Of a stretch of DNA of 64,000 nucleotides, positions 18,121 through 26,473 are shown piece after piece. A program made the position numbers and the translations under genes. Below the pieces are notes generated by a model, which was not told where the DNA came from, did not search any database, and worked only from the letters and a program-made list of their open reading frames with translations. This stretch comes from Sphingobacterium sp. GVS05A. Its GTDB lineage: Bacteria; Bacteroidota; Bacteroidia; Sphingobacteriales; Sphingobacteriaceae. Location of the stretch: the NCBI RefSeq assembly GCF_019969845.1, contig NZ_JAHXYR010000012.1, forward strand, positions 1 through 64,000, read 5' to 3'. Within the stretch, counting starts at the first letter, position 1; each line of letters begins with the position of its first letter.

Positions 18121-20175
18121 ATGAGAAAATCTATTATCCTGATTTCAATTGGCCTGCTAGGCTTGTTAAGTTGCAAGAAAACCGACAGGCTCGTTGCAAA
18201 TGATGTACTTAAAGCAAAGGCTCTTGTCAGTGGCATGACATTGGGAGCGACCTACTATGTAGACCCTTCCGGTAGCGATGACAGTGTTGGTACAAGTGCC
18301 GGAGCGGCATGGAAGACCCTAGCCAAAATTAATGCATCGGTATTCAGTCCCGGAGATCGGATACTTTTCAAGAGTGGTGCCGTATGGAATGATACCCTTC
18401 ATATAAAAAGCTCTGGAGCCAGTGGAGCAGCTATTGTGCTCGACAAATATGATGGGGAGACACGGCCCATTATTAATGGTGGCGGGAAAAGAAATGGTTC
18501 CAATGCTCTATATTTAAATAGGGTTTCTTATGTCGAAGTGAATAATCTGGAATTGACCAATACGGTGCCAAGCGGAACCAGTTATGCTGCAACCGGAATC
18601 CGGGTCAATGGTGGTAACGACATTGCTTTAAAGAACTGTTACATCCACCATGTAAATGCTGCGTTTGATAATCAGCCGAATTTTATAAAAGCTACCGGCG
18701 GTATTATTATTGATGGCACCGTAAGCAATGTATTGGTGCAAAGCTGTCATATTGCCAACTCCTCGGTCACGGGTATACGCACCACCGGTACAGCGACCAA
18801 TGTACTGTTTGACGATAATCTGCTGGAATATATCTATGGCGATGGCATTATCATGGCCGGAGCGACGGGAGGCTGTAAGATTACCCATAATACTGTTTAT
18901 AAAGCCTGTATGAATACAACCAATTATAACTATGCAGGTATCTGGACCGTAAAGAGCAAGAATACAGTAGTCGCTTATAATGAGGTCTATGGGCTGACTG
19001 GTGGAGGCGCCAATGATGGTATGGCCTTTGATGCTGATGGCTATGATGCCAATTCCCCAACAAATGGTGATGTTTTTGAATATAATTATTCCCATGACAA
19101 CAACGGCGGCTTTATGCTGTTTATGTACAATTCGCAGAATATTACAGTACGTTATAATGTCAGTGTCAATGATATCGGAACTACCGGTAAGAAAAAGCTG
19201 TTTCTTTTTAATGGTAGTACAAACCGTAATCATCAGATTTATAATAATGTATTCTACATTAAGAATCCAGGGGGGACCATCTTCCATAGTGCTCCGTATG
19301 GAACCTATTCAAATAATATTTTTTATGTAGCACCATCGGCTACAGGTTTGGCTTTAGCCAGAAACGATGCCGGCACAGCTATTCCATTGACAAACCAGAC
19401 AAGATTCAACAACAATAATTTTTATCCTGGCAATATATTTACGGCGTTTAATTGGGGTACTTCGGTGCAAAGCAATAACTTTTATACTGATCCCGCGTTC
19501 TCAAATCCAGTCGCCGGAACAGGCTTTGATATTGCCAAGGGATATGATGTAGATGCCAATTCACCGGTCCGCAATGCGGGGATACTTATCGCTGGTAATG
19601 GCGGAAAAGATTTTGTAGGCAATGTTTTACCTGCGGGTAATTCAGATGTAGGTGCGTTTCAACATGCGGTAATTTCACTAGCAGGCAGTAGTCTTGCCGA
19701 CGCCTACGTGCGCAATGGTACTTATGCTGGTGTCAATTATGGTACATCGCCGGATCTAATCGTAAAATCTGATGCGATATCTTATGCGCGCAAATCATAT
19801 GTAAAATTTGATATCGCTGCTGTTACGCAACCGAAGGTAAGTTCGGCGGTCTTAAAAATGTATGTCAGTGGGGTCAACACGACACCACAGCGTACAATCA
19901 ATATCTATACTACTGGTACAAGCTCTTGGCTGGAAAATACCATCAATTGGAATAATGCGCCAATGGATACAGTATCGGCCGGGAAGATCGTTGTTTCAGG
20001 GGGAGGTCTTCAGAGCATTGACGTGACGAAAGCTATCAATAGGCAATTGATGGGTACAGATCGTAAAGTATCCTTTCTGTTTCTGAATGCCGGAGCTGTT
20101 TCGTCTACCAATGATATGGTCTTTAGTAGCAAAGAAGCTGCGACGAACAAACCGGTCCTGGAACTCCAATATTAG
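18121..20175 (+). CDS. Lipoprotein with right-handed beta-helix and C-terminal DNRLRE/CBM96-like domain
   Basis: A 684-residue protein with a lipoprotein signal (LLGLLSCKK, Cys18). YYVDPSGSDDSVGTSAGAAW (about 44-63) begins a parallel beta-helix that runs to about residue 500 through Asn- and Gly-rich coils. The last 160 residues form a separate sandwich: SLADAYVRNGTYAGVNYGTS, SYVKFDIAAV and WLENTINWNNAP, matching DNRLRE/CBM96 domains found on alginate- and fucan-related proteins. Probable glycan-binding or lyase-type surface lipoprotein; no catalytic residue can be named. An ECF-type promoter candidate precedes it. Confidence 0.8.
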   Translation: MRKSIILISIGLLGLLSCKKTDRLVANDVLKAKALVSGMTLGATYYVDPSGSDDSVGTSAGAAWKTLAKINASVFSPGDRILFKSGAVWNDTLHIKSSGASGAAIVLDKYDGETRPIINGGGKRNGSNALYLNRVSYVEVNNLELTNTVPSGTSYAATGIRVNGGNDIALKNCYIHHVNAAFDNQPNFIKATGGIIIDGTVSNVLVQSCHIANSSVTGIRTTGTATNVLFDDNLLEYIYGDGIIMAGATGGCKITHNTVYKACMNTTNYNYAGIWTVKSKNTVVAYNEVYGLTGGGANDGMAFDADGYDANSPTNGDVFEYNYSHDNNGGFMLFMYNSQNITVRYNVSVNDIGTTGKKKLFLFNGSTNRNHQIYNNVFYIKNPGGTIFHSAPYGTYSNNIFYVAPSATGLALARNDAGTAIPLTNQTRFNNNNFYPGNIFTAFNWGTSVQSNNFYTDPAFSNPVAGTGFDIAKGYDVDANSPVRNAGILIAGNGGKDFVGNVLPAGNSDVGAFQHAVISLAGSSLADAYVRNGTYAGVNYGTSPDLIVKSDAISYARKSYVKFDIAAVTQPKVSSAVLKMYVSGVNTTPQRTINIYTTGTSSWLENTINWNNAPMDTVSAGKIVVSGGGLQSIDVTKAINRQLMGTDRKVSFLFLNAGAVSSTNDMVFSSKEAATNKPVLELQY

Positions 20176-20243
20176 TACATTTTAAAGAAAATGAAAAAAA
20201 TAGTTCCCCTCAGTAGGAGAGGCTTTAGTTTTAATTATATAAA

Positions 20244-20273
20244 AAAATCCGCTTCCGATAGGGAGCGGATTTT
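20244..20273. terminator. Bidirectional terminator between beta-helix lipoprotein and DUF4374 genes
   Basis: AAAATCCGCT and AGCGGATTTT form a perfect 10-bp stem with a 10-nt loop, A run before and T run after. Confidence 0.82.
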
Positions 20274-20299
20274 ACACTGCGTTTGCGATTTATCTTATC

Positions 20300-21499
20300 T
20301 TATTTTAATTTATTGATGTGATACACCTGGGTTACGCCCGGATCAATCTCAGCACCTTTTTTTACACTGTTATTCTTGATATTATACTCGTAAATAAACC
20401 ATTTTGAGGTTGGGGTTTTTACGGCAGTATACAGATTGCCATTTTCGATCAGGTTGATAGTTGTCGTCGGATCTCCGCCTGTCATTTCAGCTAGGTTGGC
20501 AACGATTCTTTTATTAGCAACATCGATCACATAAGGTCTGATGTATGCTTTCCCATCACCCAACCAAGCAAGGTCACCACCTTTTACTGCGTAGTCTTTT
20601 AGGTCAAATAGATAGTTTTTATCAAATTGAGTCTGACCATTATTGACACGCATCAATGCGTAGGTACCATCCGTTTTACCACGGGTCAATATATATAGAT
20701 TATTGTTATCATCCAGGAACGAATAGTTCTCTCTTTGCCAGTGCCCCGCTACATAACTCGCTCTGTCGTCGCTCATCATATGACCGTTTTGCATGCTTGG
20801 GTAATCACAGATATATGCGTAAGCTTTCTTGTCTACTGGTTTGTAATCGTAGTTATAGTAGAAGAAACCAAAATACGCTTTTCCACCGCCAATGCGCATA
20901 CTGGTAACGTTGAGGATCGTCGGATCAACACTGCCATCGGGTTTGTAAACGGTATAGTCTAACGTTGGAATCTGCGCTTTTAAGGTTTTTGAGATCGTCA
21001 TATCCTTGGTATTCATAAAGTAGATGTCCTTTTCAAATACTTTTTTCTCCAGGTTCGCGTCACTCGCTCCTGTTCCCGTAAAAACAATTTCGTCCGTGCT
21101 GCTAAATTGGGCTGCAACTTTTCCCAGATAGAAATCGGTTGGGAAAGCATAATTATCGACTTCTTTGAATTGTCCGTTGTCTGTCAGTTGGTGTTTACTA
21201 AAACGGGTTCCGTCATTGGATAAGTAATAGTAACCATTGAAAATATAAGCATAACCTGCATATCGGGCTTGTGGTAGGTTGCCCGTGATGTCTACCCCTT
21301 TATTATTCGCAGGCGACAATAAGGTATCCTTCATGATTTTATCGGTCGTCAACAGGTACGATCCATTGGCCGTAGCCACCCAAACAGAATACGCCGATGG
21401 TATGGTTTCTGTAACTTCAGGGATGCTCGGGCTATCTTTGCAGGAAGATAATAACAGTCCTGCTAATGCACAATAGCCAAATAGTCTATTTGTTTTCAT
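20300..21499 (-). CDS. DUF4374 lipoprotein, partner of TonB receptor
   Basis: A 399-residue lipoprotein (lipobox LLLSSCKDS, Cys20). The mature protein opens with SAYSVWVATANGSYLLTT, the start of the DUF4374 beta-propeller-like domain, and has repeated blades such as KLAYFGFFYYNYD-type strands. In Bacteroidota DUF4374 proteins sit next to TonB receptors for siderophores or other iron sources and are thought to be surface binding partners. Here it follows the receptor by 23 bases, so the two form an operon transcribed from 23931. The ligand is unknown. Confidence 0.85.
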   Translation of the reverse strand: MKTNRLFGYCALAGLLLSSCKDSPSIPEVTETIPSAYSVWVATANGSYLLTTDKIMKDTLLSPANNKGVDITGNLPQARYAGYAYIFNGYYYLSNDGTRFSKHQLTDNGQFKEVDNYAFPTDFYLGKVAAQFSSTDEIVFTGTGASDANLEKKVFEKDIYFMNTKDMTISKTLKAQIPTLDYTVYKPDGSVDPTILNVTSMRIGGGKAYFGFFYYNYDYKPVDKKAYAYICDYPSMQNGHMMSDDRASYVAGHWQRENYSFLDDNNNLYILTRGKTDGTYALMRVNNGQTQFDKNYLFDLKDYAVKGGDLAWLGDGKAYIRPYVIDVANKRIVANLAEMTGGDPTTTINLIENGNLYTAVKTPTSKWFIYEYNIKNNSVKKGAEIDPGVTQVYHINKLK

Positions 21500-21522
21500 G
21501 ATGATTGATGGTGTTTTATTAA

Positions 21523-23931
21523 TTATAGTAATGATATTCTAAATTTTACGTAAAATGTTCTTCCGGGCTTTTGGAGACGAAAGTTGTCATAGGCGCGTTC
21601 ATCAAAGATATTGCGGGCCTCCCCAGAAATATTGTATCTGTTGCGGTTCCAGGAATAGCTCACCAGAAAGGAGTGAACAAGCTGTGTGGGGATGTAATTT
21701 TTTGAAGCCAGCGAACCAAGATGGCTATCGCTCAGATAAAACCATTTGGTATACTGCGTTGTCCAGTTAAATTGTGTGCGGCTGCCTTTGCTGAACCAGT
21801 CATTTTGAGCAAAACCAAGATCTAGATTGCCGTATGTCCAAGGTCGGTTGGGTATTTGATAACCATAGGACAAGCTAACCTCCTGACTGGTTTCGTTGGT
21901 ATATTTTTGGTTGTCGATGGCTTTATCATAACTTCCATTTAACGCGGCGGTGATGATATCTTTATAGCCATAGCGAAATTCGAAACTTCCACCATATATT
22001 TTTACACCCGGAATATTATAGTACTGAAATTTGTCGCGTTCATCTTCGGTGACGATACGTACATTTTGATAATCTTTTGCCAGGCGGTAGAATCCCGAAA
22101 CGTCAAGATTTATAAAATGGTTTTCATTAAAAAATGTATTATAATAGAAACCCGTGTTGATGTTGTCGCTACGCTCAGGTTTGAGATCCCAATTAGCAAG
22201 ATAGTTTTGATCATCACCATAAATGGCAATCATTTCGGGCATATTATAAGCCCGCTCGGCAGAGAATTTAACTCCGCCATCTTTGAAAATCCGGTAACGG
22301 GAAGCAAAGCTATAGCCTTTGTAGCCTAGATATTTTGATTGTGTGATAATAGCACCACTCAAGATTTCATTATTATCTCCGAATTTGCGCTGATCAACCT
22401 GCTGATCGGTATCTATACCGTAGTATTTGATCGCAATATTGGTGACCAAACGCTTGTCAAACCATTGACTCTGCCAGGCCAGCCCTGCAATATGCTTAAC
22501 CATGTTTTTGGGCAAACCTGAGGTATTATTGTTTGCTATTTTATCAAAAGTTTTGCGGTAACTGCTGCTGATATTATAGTTGAGGTTCAAACTATGGTTG
22601 CGGCTTTCGTCGAAGTCATAGTTCAGATTTATCCTTCCGAGTACACTATTGGTGTTTTGTTTGTTGTAGACCTCCTTTCGCCTGCTCTGACCATTGGGGT
22701 TGCTGATCGGATTACCGGTCCATTCATAGTTATATTGTGCTGTATCCCTGTTGCGGGTGATATCAAAGCCATAGTTTGCGTAGATATCCGCATATAGCCG
22801 GTCAACAATGAAATTTTGCTTTTTATAGCTCAGGGTAGGCATGATATAGGCCGATTCTCGCCAGCTGCCACCATAGGGCTTGTTGATCGTGGCGCCGAGC
22901 TGATTTTGTTTATTATTTCCGGAATAGGTCAGACCAACGAAAAACTGATCGGCCCAGCTTTTATCGCGGAGGCCAATCTCAACTTGGGCCATAGACGAAT
23001 AATAGCGGTCATTGAAGCGTCTCACCACATCAATGGGGACGAATTTATTATTTACTACTTTTTCAAAGACAATACCGTATTTTTCCTCGGTATACATTTT
23101 GTAGTCATTGTCCGAATAGTTGTAAAAAGCATTTGTTCGGATAGATAGTTTATTTTTAGGATTGGTATACATCCCGACTAAAGATGCCTGGTGGGTATTG
23201 AAGGAACCATAGCTATAGCTGAGATCCAAGAAATGTCTATTCCGTTGTTTGGTGATGATGTTGACAGCTCCCCCGAGGGCATCCGATCCTAAAAATGCAG
23301 GAACAACCCCTTTATAGATTTCTATTCGGTCGACCAAATTAACCGGGATATTATTTAAAGACATGGCAGATCCGAAATCATCCATCGGGACACCGTCGAT
23401 ATAGATCTTGGCAGCAAGACCATTAATGCGGAAGACAAAATTAGAGCCCAGTCCACCATCTTCCCGAAATGTCACGCCGGGAGCTGTACGAAGAATTTGG
23501 CTCACATTGGCGGTCTGGTTGGCATATCGATTCATGTCAACAACACTCACATTAAATCCAGATCTTTTTATTTCGTTGACCTTTTTTTGGTTTTCCGTTT
23601 GCCCTTTTACATTGACAATTTCCAGCATGTGGTCATCCTTTTTGAGCTGAAAGTCTTTGTACGTTTCATTACTTTTCAATGAGACGCTTTGCGTGATATA
23701 ACCGACAGAGGTTACCTCAATTTTAAGGTTCTGTTTGGAATCTATTTTTAATTTATAAAACCCATCGATATCAGTTGATGTGCTGAGGTTGGTGCCGACA
23801 ACGGTAACGGTGGCGCTTTCGATTGCTTTTCCGAAGGCATCTTTCACATACCCTGAAAAGGACGTTTGAGCTTGTGCTATGGAGGTAAGGAAAAATACCG
23901 AGATGAAAAAAATGTAGGTTGACTTAAGCAT
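21523..23931 (-). CDS. TonB-dependent outer-membrane receptor (probable siderophore/iron type)
   Basis: An 802-residue receptor with a signal peptide (about 1-21) and a CarboxypepD_reg-like domain, FSGYVKDAFGKAIESATVTV (about 25-44). The plug domain follows, with ISQILRTAPGVTF-type and DALGGAVNIITKQRNR motifs (about 215-232). The 22-strand barrel ends in an aromatic-rich C-terminus (FYVKFRISLL). It lacks the SusC signature extension and pairs with DUF4374, which points to metal-chelate uptake, not glycans. A perfect Bacteroidota promoter with an overlapping palindrome lies upstream. Confidence 0.9.
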   Translation of the reverse strand: MLKSTYIFFISVFFLTSIAQAQTSFSGYVKDAFGKAIESATVTVVGTNLSTSTDIDGFYKLKIDSKQNLKIEVTSVGYITQSVSLKSNETYKDFQLKKDDHMLEIVNVKGQTENQKKVNEIKRSGFNVSVVDMNRYANQTANVSQILRTAPGVTFREDGGLGSNFVFRINGLAAKIYIDGVPMDDFGSAMSLNNIPVNLVDRIEIYKGVVPAFLGSDALGGAVNIITKQRNRHFLDLSYSYGSFNTHQASLVGMYTNPKNKLSIRTNAFYNYSDNDYKMYTEEKYGIVFEKVVNNKFVPIDVVRRFNDRYYSSMAQVEIGLRDKSWADQFFVGLTYSGNNKQNQLGATINKPYGGSWRESAYIMPTLSYKKQNFIVDRLYADIYANYGFDITRNRDTAQYNYEWTGNPISNPNGQSRRKEVYNKQNTNSVLGRINLNYDFDESRNHSLNLNYNISSSYRKTFDKIANNNTSGLPKNMVKHIAGLAWQSQWFDKRLVTNIAIKYYGIDTDQQVDQRKFGDNNEILSGAIITQSKYLGYKGYSFASRYRIFKDGGVKFSAERAYNMPEMIAIYGDDQNYLANWDLKPERSDNINTGFYYNTFFNENHFINLDVSGFYRLAKDYQNVRIVTEDERDKFQYYNIPGVKIYGGSFEFRYGYKDIITAALNGSYDKAIDNQKYTNETSQEVSLSYGYQIPNRPWTYGNLDLGFAQNDWFSKGSRTQFNWTTQYTKWFYLSDSHLGSLASKNYIPTQLVHSFLVSYSWNRNRYNISGEARNIFDERAYDNFRLQKPGRTFYVKFRISLL

Positions 23932-24034
23932 GCTATTAGCGTTATGTATGTTTTTATAGTGACATATGATTAGATCGTTTAACTATGCTCCTGCCAATCA
24001 GCTTTATAAGGAGTATAGGTTTTTCAAAGCGGGA

Positions 24035-24065
24035 CAAATATAACTTTATTTAGATTAAATACAAA
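24035..24065 (-). promoter_or_regulatory. TonB receptor promoter with overlapping palindrome
   Basis: On the minus strand TTTG (24065-24062), a 19-nt spacer and TATATTTG (24042-24035) give an exact consensus promoter. The spacer contains the palindrome ATTTA-GAT-TAAAT at 24048-24060, placed where a repressor would block RNA polymerase. By context a Fur-type iron repressor is the likely reader, but the site is not a standard Fur box. Confidence 0.6.
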
Positions 24066-24145
24066 TAATAGTTTTAATATTTTACAAACATTACTGTTAG
24101 AAGACTACTTACTGAATTAGGGAATGAAAATAGATGAATTGTAAA

Positions 24146-24174
24146 CAGCAGGAGATTCATATAATCTCCTGCTG
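24146..24174 (+). terminator. Orphan hairpin with terminator features
   Basis: CAGCAGGAGATT and AATCTCCTGCTG form a perfect 12-bp stem with a 5-nt loop, followed by gccaTTTTTT. No gene on the plus strand ends nearby, so it may end an unseen short transcript or be a relic. Confidence 0.6.
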
Positions 24175-24501
24175 CCATTTTTTACTTTTTTCTTATTTCA
24201 TTCGCAGGATATAGCCGTCCAATAGAATAGAGGTCGCAAATACACCTTTAAAAATTGCTGATATATTTAATAAAATTGTTAACTTATGTTATCCACTATT
24301 CCATTTTAATTTTTTTATTGCAGGATATGATAATATAATAAATCGAGTGTTGCATTTTCCACTGTCTTTTCTATCTTTGATAGAAAGCCACCTTGGAGAC
24401 GAAAATGCGATTCGAATTCATTGGATAAGTATATATTTTCGTAATAGGACAAACTAAACAGACGGTTTGAATGTCATAGAAATAAAAAGAAGAATAGCCA
24501 G

Positions 24502-24768
24502 ATGAAACTTAGAGGAGATTTACAATTACGCAAATTGGGCGATGACCATATTCTAGTCTATCCAGGGCAAGATCAACTGGATGCTTCTAAGGTGTATACC
24601 TTTAATGAGACCGCTGTACAGATCTGGTTGGAATTGCAGGGAAAGGAATTTAATGTCGAAAGTGTGACAGCCGTTTTGTTGGATAATTATGAGGTGGAGG
24701 AGAACGAGGCTGAAAGAGATGCCGCAAAATTGGTCAAGCAATTTGAAAAACAGGGATTTTTGATTTAA
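24502..24768 (+). CDS. PqqD-like peptide-chaperone protein (RRE fold)
   Basis: An 88-residue protein whose layout matches the PqqD family. LGDDHILVYPG and VYTFNETAVQIWLELQGK (about 32-49) form the strands and first helix, and a C-terminal helix ends FEKQGFLI. PqqD domains bind precursor peptides for radical SAM or other RiPP-modifying enzymes. No such enzyme, precursor peptide or PQQ gene is in this window, so it is an orphan here. A bestrophin gene follows after 35 bases and may be cotranscribed. A partner could lie elsewhere in the genome. Confidence 0.72.
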   Translation: MKLRGDLQLRKLGDDHILVYPGQDQLDASKVYTFNETAVQIWLELQGKEFNVESVTAVLLDNYEVEENEAERDAAKLVKQFEKQGFLI

Positions 24769-24803
24769 CTGATATTGGAAGACTTTAATGACATATACCT
24801 TTT

Positions 24804-25826
24804 ATGATCACAACAAAATATTTTAATTACAAACAGATCTTTAACCTTGCTGGGGTACACCTAATCTGGCTGACAGCCTGGTGTTCTCTTGTTGCTGTCG
24901 TTTATTATTTTTTTCAGTGGGAATGGATGATCATCCCTTGGGTTCCTCTGGCACTGATTGGTACAGCAGAGGCTTTTTATGTGGGTTTTAAAAATAACCA
25001 AGCTTATGATAGGTTATGGGAGGCACGTAAGATATGGGGTGGGATCGTCAACTCCAGCCGTTCCTTTGTATCCATGCTTTATGCTTTTAATACCGAACAA
25101 GGGGGGCAGCAAAATCTGGAAGAAATCAGGAAAAAAATAACCTATCGTCATATTGCTTGGTTATATCAACTGCGTGAGCAGCTCTTGATACCAACCGAAT
25201 GGGAGCACATCAGCCTCAAGAGACATATTGGGGCATTGAACGTAAAAAGGCATAGGCTAATAAAGGCTGGTTTTCCAGACTATAGCCGGACACCTATTTT
25301 TTTACATAAATACCTTTCAGCGGAGGAATTTGCACTGCAATCAAGCTATAGAAATTTTGCAACTTATTTAAATGCCGAACAGGCAAAAGATATCAATGCC
25401 TTGAAAAATGATCAGATTATTTCTGATTTTAATCAAACACAATTGCAGACCTGTATTAATCAATTTTATGATTACCAAGGGCAAGCCGAGCGGATCAAAA
25501 AGTTTCCCTCGCCAAGGCAGTTTGCGAGTACAGCATTTGTTTTTAATGTTATCTTGATCATGCTATTACCCTTAGGGCTGGTCAATGAATTTGCCAAGTT
25601 GGGTCATTGGGGAATCTGGACAAGTATTCCTTTTTGTGTGGTGATCGGATGGATCTATATTGTAATGGAGCTGGTCGGGGATTATACCGAAAATCCATTT
25701 GGTGGACTAATGTTTGATATCCCGATGTTGTCGATCTGTCGGACGATCGAAATTGACTTATTGCAAATGATGGGTGAAGAAAATCTACCCGAGCCCATCG
25801 CATCAAAGAATGGTGTATTGGTTTAA
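24804..25826 (+). CDS. Bestrophin family (UPF0187) anion channel
   Basis: A 340-residue membrane protein with four predicted membrane segments. It has VGFKNNQAYDRLWEARKIWGG (about 54-74, quoted in part as NNQAYDRLWEARK), the hallmark of bacterial bestrophins, and a C-terminal GDYTENPFGGLMFDIPM block. Bacterial bestrophins form pentameric channels for anions or cations. A second bestrophin (296 residues) is at 40053-40937; the two share the RWWEARK-type motif but differ in length. It follows the PqqD-like gene closely. Confidence 0.88.
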   Translation: MITTKYFNYKQIFNLAGVHLIWLTAWCSLVAVVYYFFQWEWMIIPWVPLALIGTAEAFYVGFKNNQAYDRLWEARKIWGGIVNSSRSFVSMLYAFNTEQGGQQNLEEIRKKITYRHIAWLYQLREQLLIPTEWEHISLKRHIGALNVKRHRLIKAGFPDYSRTPIFLHKYLSAEEFALQSSYRNFATYLNAEQAKDINALKNDQIISDFNQTQLQTCINQFYDYQGQAERIKKFPSPRQFASTAFVFNVILIMLLPLGLVNEFAKLGHWGIWTSIPFCVVIGWIYIVMELVGDYTENPFGGLMFDIPMLSICRTIEIDLLQMMGEENLPEPIASKNGVLV

Positions 25827-25848
25827 TAATAAATGAATTTGATAGTTA

Positions 25849-25880
25849 ATTCTCGTTTAATAGGTTGTTTAAACGAGAAT
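25849..25880. terminator. Bidirectional terminator between bestrophin and Lrp genes
   Basis: ATTCTCGTTTAA and TTAAACGAGAAT form a perfect 12-bp stem with an 8-nt loop. The right arm overlaps the stop codon of the Lrp gene. Confidence 0.75.
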
Positions 25881-26327
25881 GTTCAATGTATTTTTTACCT
25901 CAGCTATCATAAATGAACTGTGTGTACTGGCAATATGCTGTAGTGAAGTCAGCTTACTCAGCATAAAATGTCGGTAGTCTTCCATATCGCGCACGCAGAT
26001 TTTTAGGATATAATCATAGTCGCCGCTAACATGAAAGCATTCGGTGACTTCCTGTAAATCCATCACCTCCCGTTCGAACTGCTGAATATATTCTTTTTTA
26101 TGCTGTGTGAGTTTGACATGACAGAGTACCATAAAATCCTTAGCAATCTTGTGCTTATTCAGGAGGGCAATATATTTGGAAATTACCCCCGTGTTTTCGA
26201 GTTTGCGTACACGCTCGTACACCGCCGTTACAGATAATCCAAGCTTACGTGCAAGCTCTTTGCTGGTTTGTTTGGCATCTTCCTGTAGAAATTGCAGTAA
26301 TTTCTTATCCGTTTCATCGAATTGCAT
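25869..26327 (-). CDS. Lrp/AsnC family transcriptional regulator
   Basis: A 152-residue regulator. The N-terminal helix-turn-helix is TSKELARKLGLSVTAVYERVRKLE (about 17-40), followed by the RAM/AsnC_trans_reg domain with VTECFHVSGDYDYILKICV (about 91-109). It senses amino acids in related proteins. It is divergent from a methionine gamma-lyase-like gene, with 146 bases between them containing three TCTAATAT half-sites. Control of that enzyme and autoregulation are the simplest reading. Confidence 0.92.
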   Translation of the reverse strand: MQFDETDKKLLQFLQEDAKQTSKELARKLGLSVTAVYERVRKLENTGVISKYIALLNKHKIAKDFMVLCHVKLTQHKKEYIQQFEREVMDLQEVTECFHVSGDYDYILKICVRDMEDYRHFMLSKLTSLQHIASTHSSFMIAEVKNTLNILV

Positions 26328-26378
26328 AGATTATTTTTTGGTTTAAAAATATATAGTGTGTCTGTTGTAGGTATATTT

Positions 26379-26417
26379 TCTAATATTTTGTTAAATATTA
26401 GATTTATAATCTAATAT
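26379..26417. promoter_or_regulatory. Lrp-type operator with three half-sites
   Basis: TCTAATATTT and AAATATTAGA form a perfect 10-bp inverted repeat (26379-26402) with a 4-nt centre, and a third half-site TCTAATAT follows at 26410-26417. The set lies between the divergent Lrp and PLP-enzyme genes. Confidence 0.65.
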
Positions 26418-26473
26418 ACAGATAAAATGTTGTTATAAAATTTAAAATAACCCAATTTTATAGGTAAAAAAAT

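Larger units (their letters stand above)
23932..24501. other. 570-base intergenic region between TonB receptor and PqqD-like genes
   Basis: It holds the receptor promoter (24035-24065, minus strand) and an unassigned 12-bp hairpin (24146-24174). No protein-like frame is present. The stretch 24180-24500 is AT-rich with no clear element; sequence similar to a promoter for the PqqD gene was not found. Confidence 0.5.

Noticed and set aside
18628-19287. Long minus-strand frames opposite the beta-helix lipoprotein
   Set aside because: They arise from the Asn/Ile/Thr-rich repeats of the true gene; they have no start context and no family resemblance.
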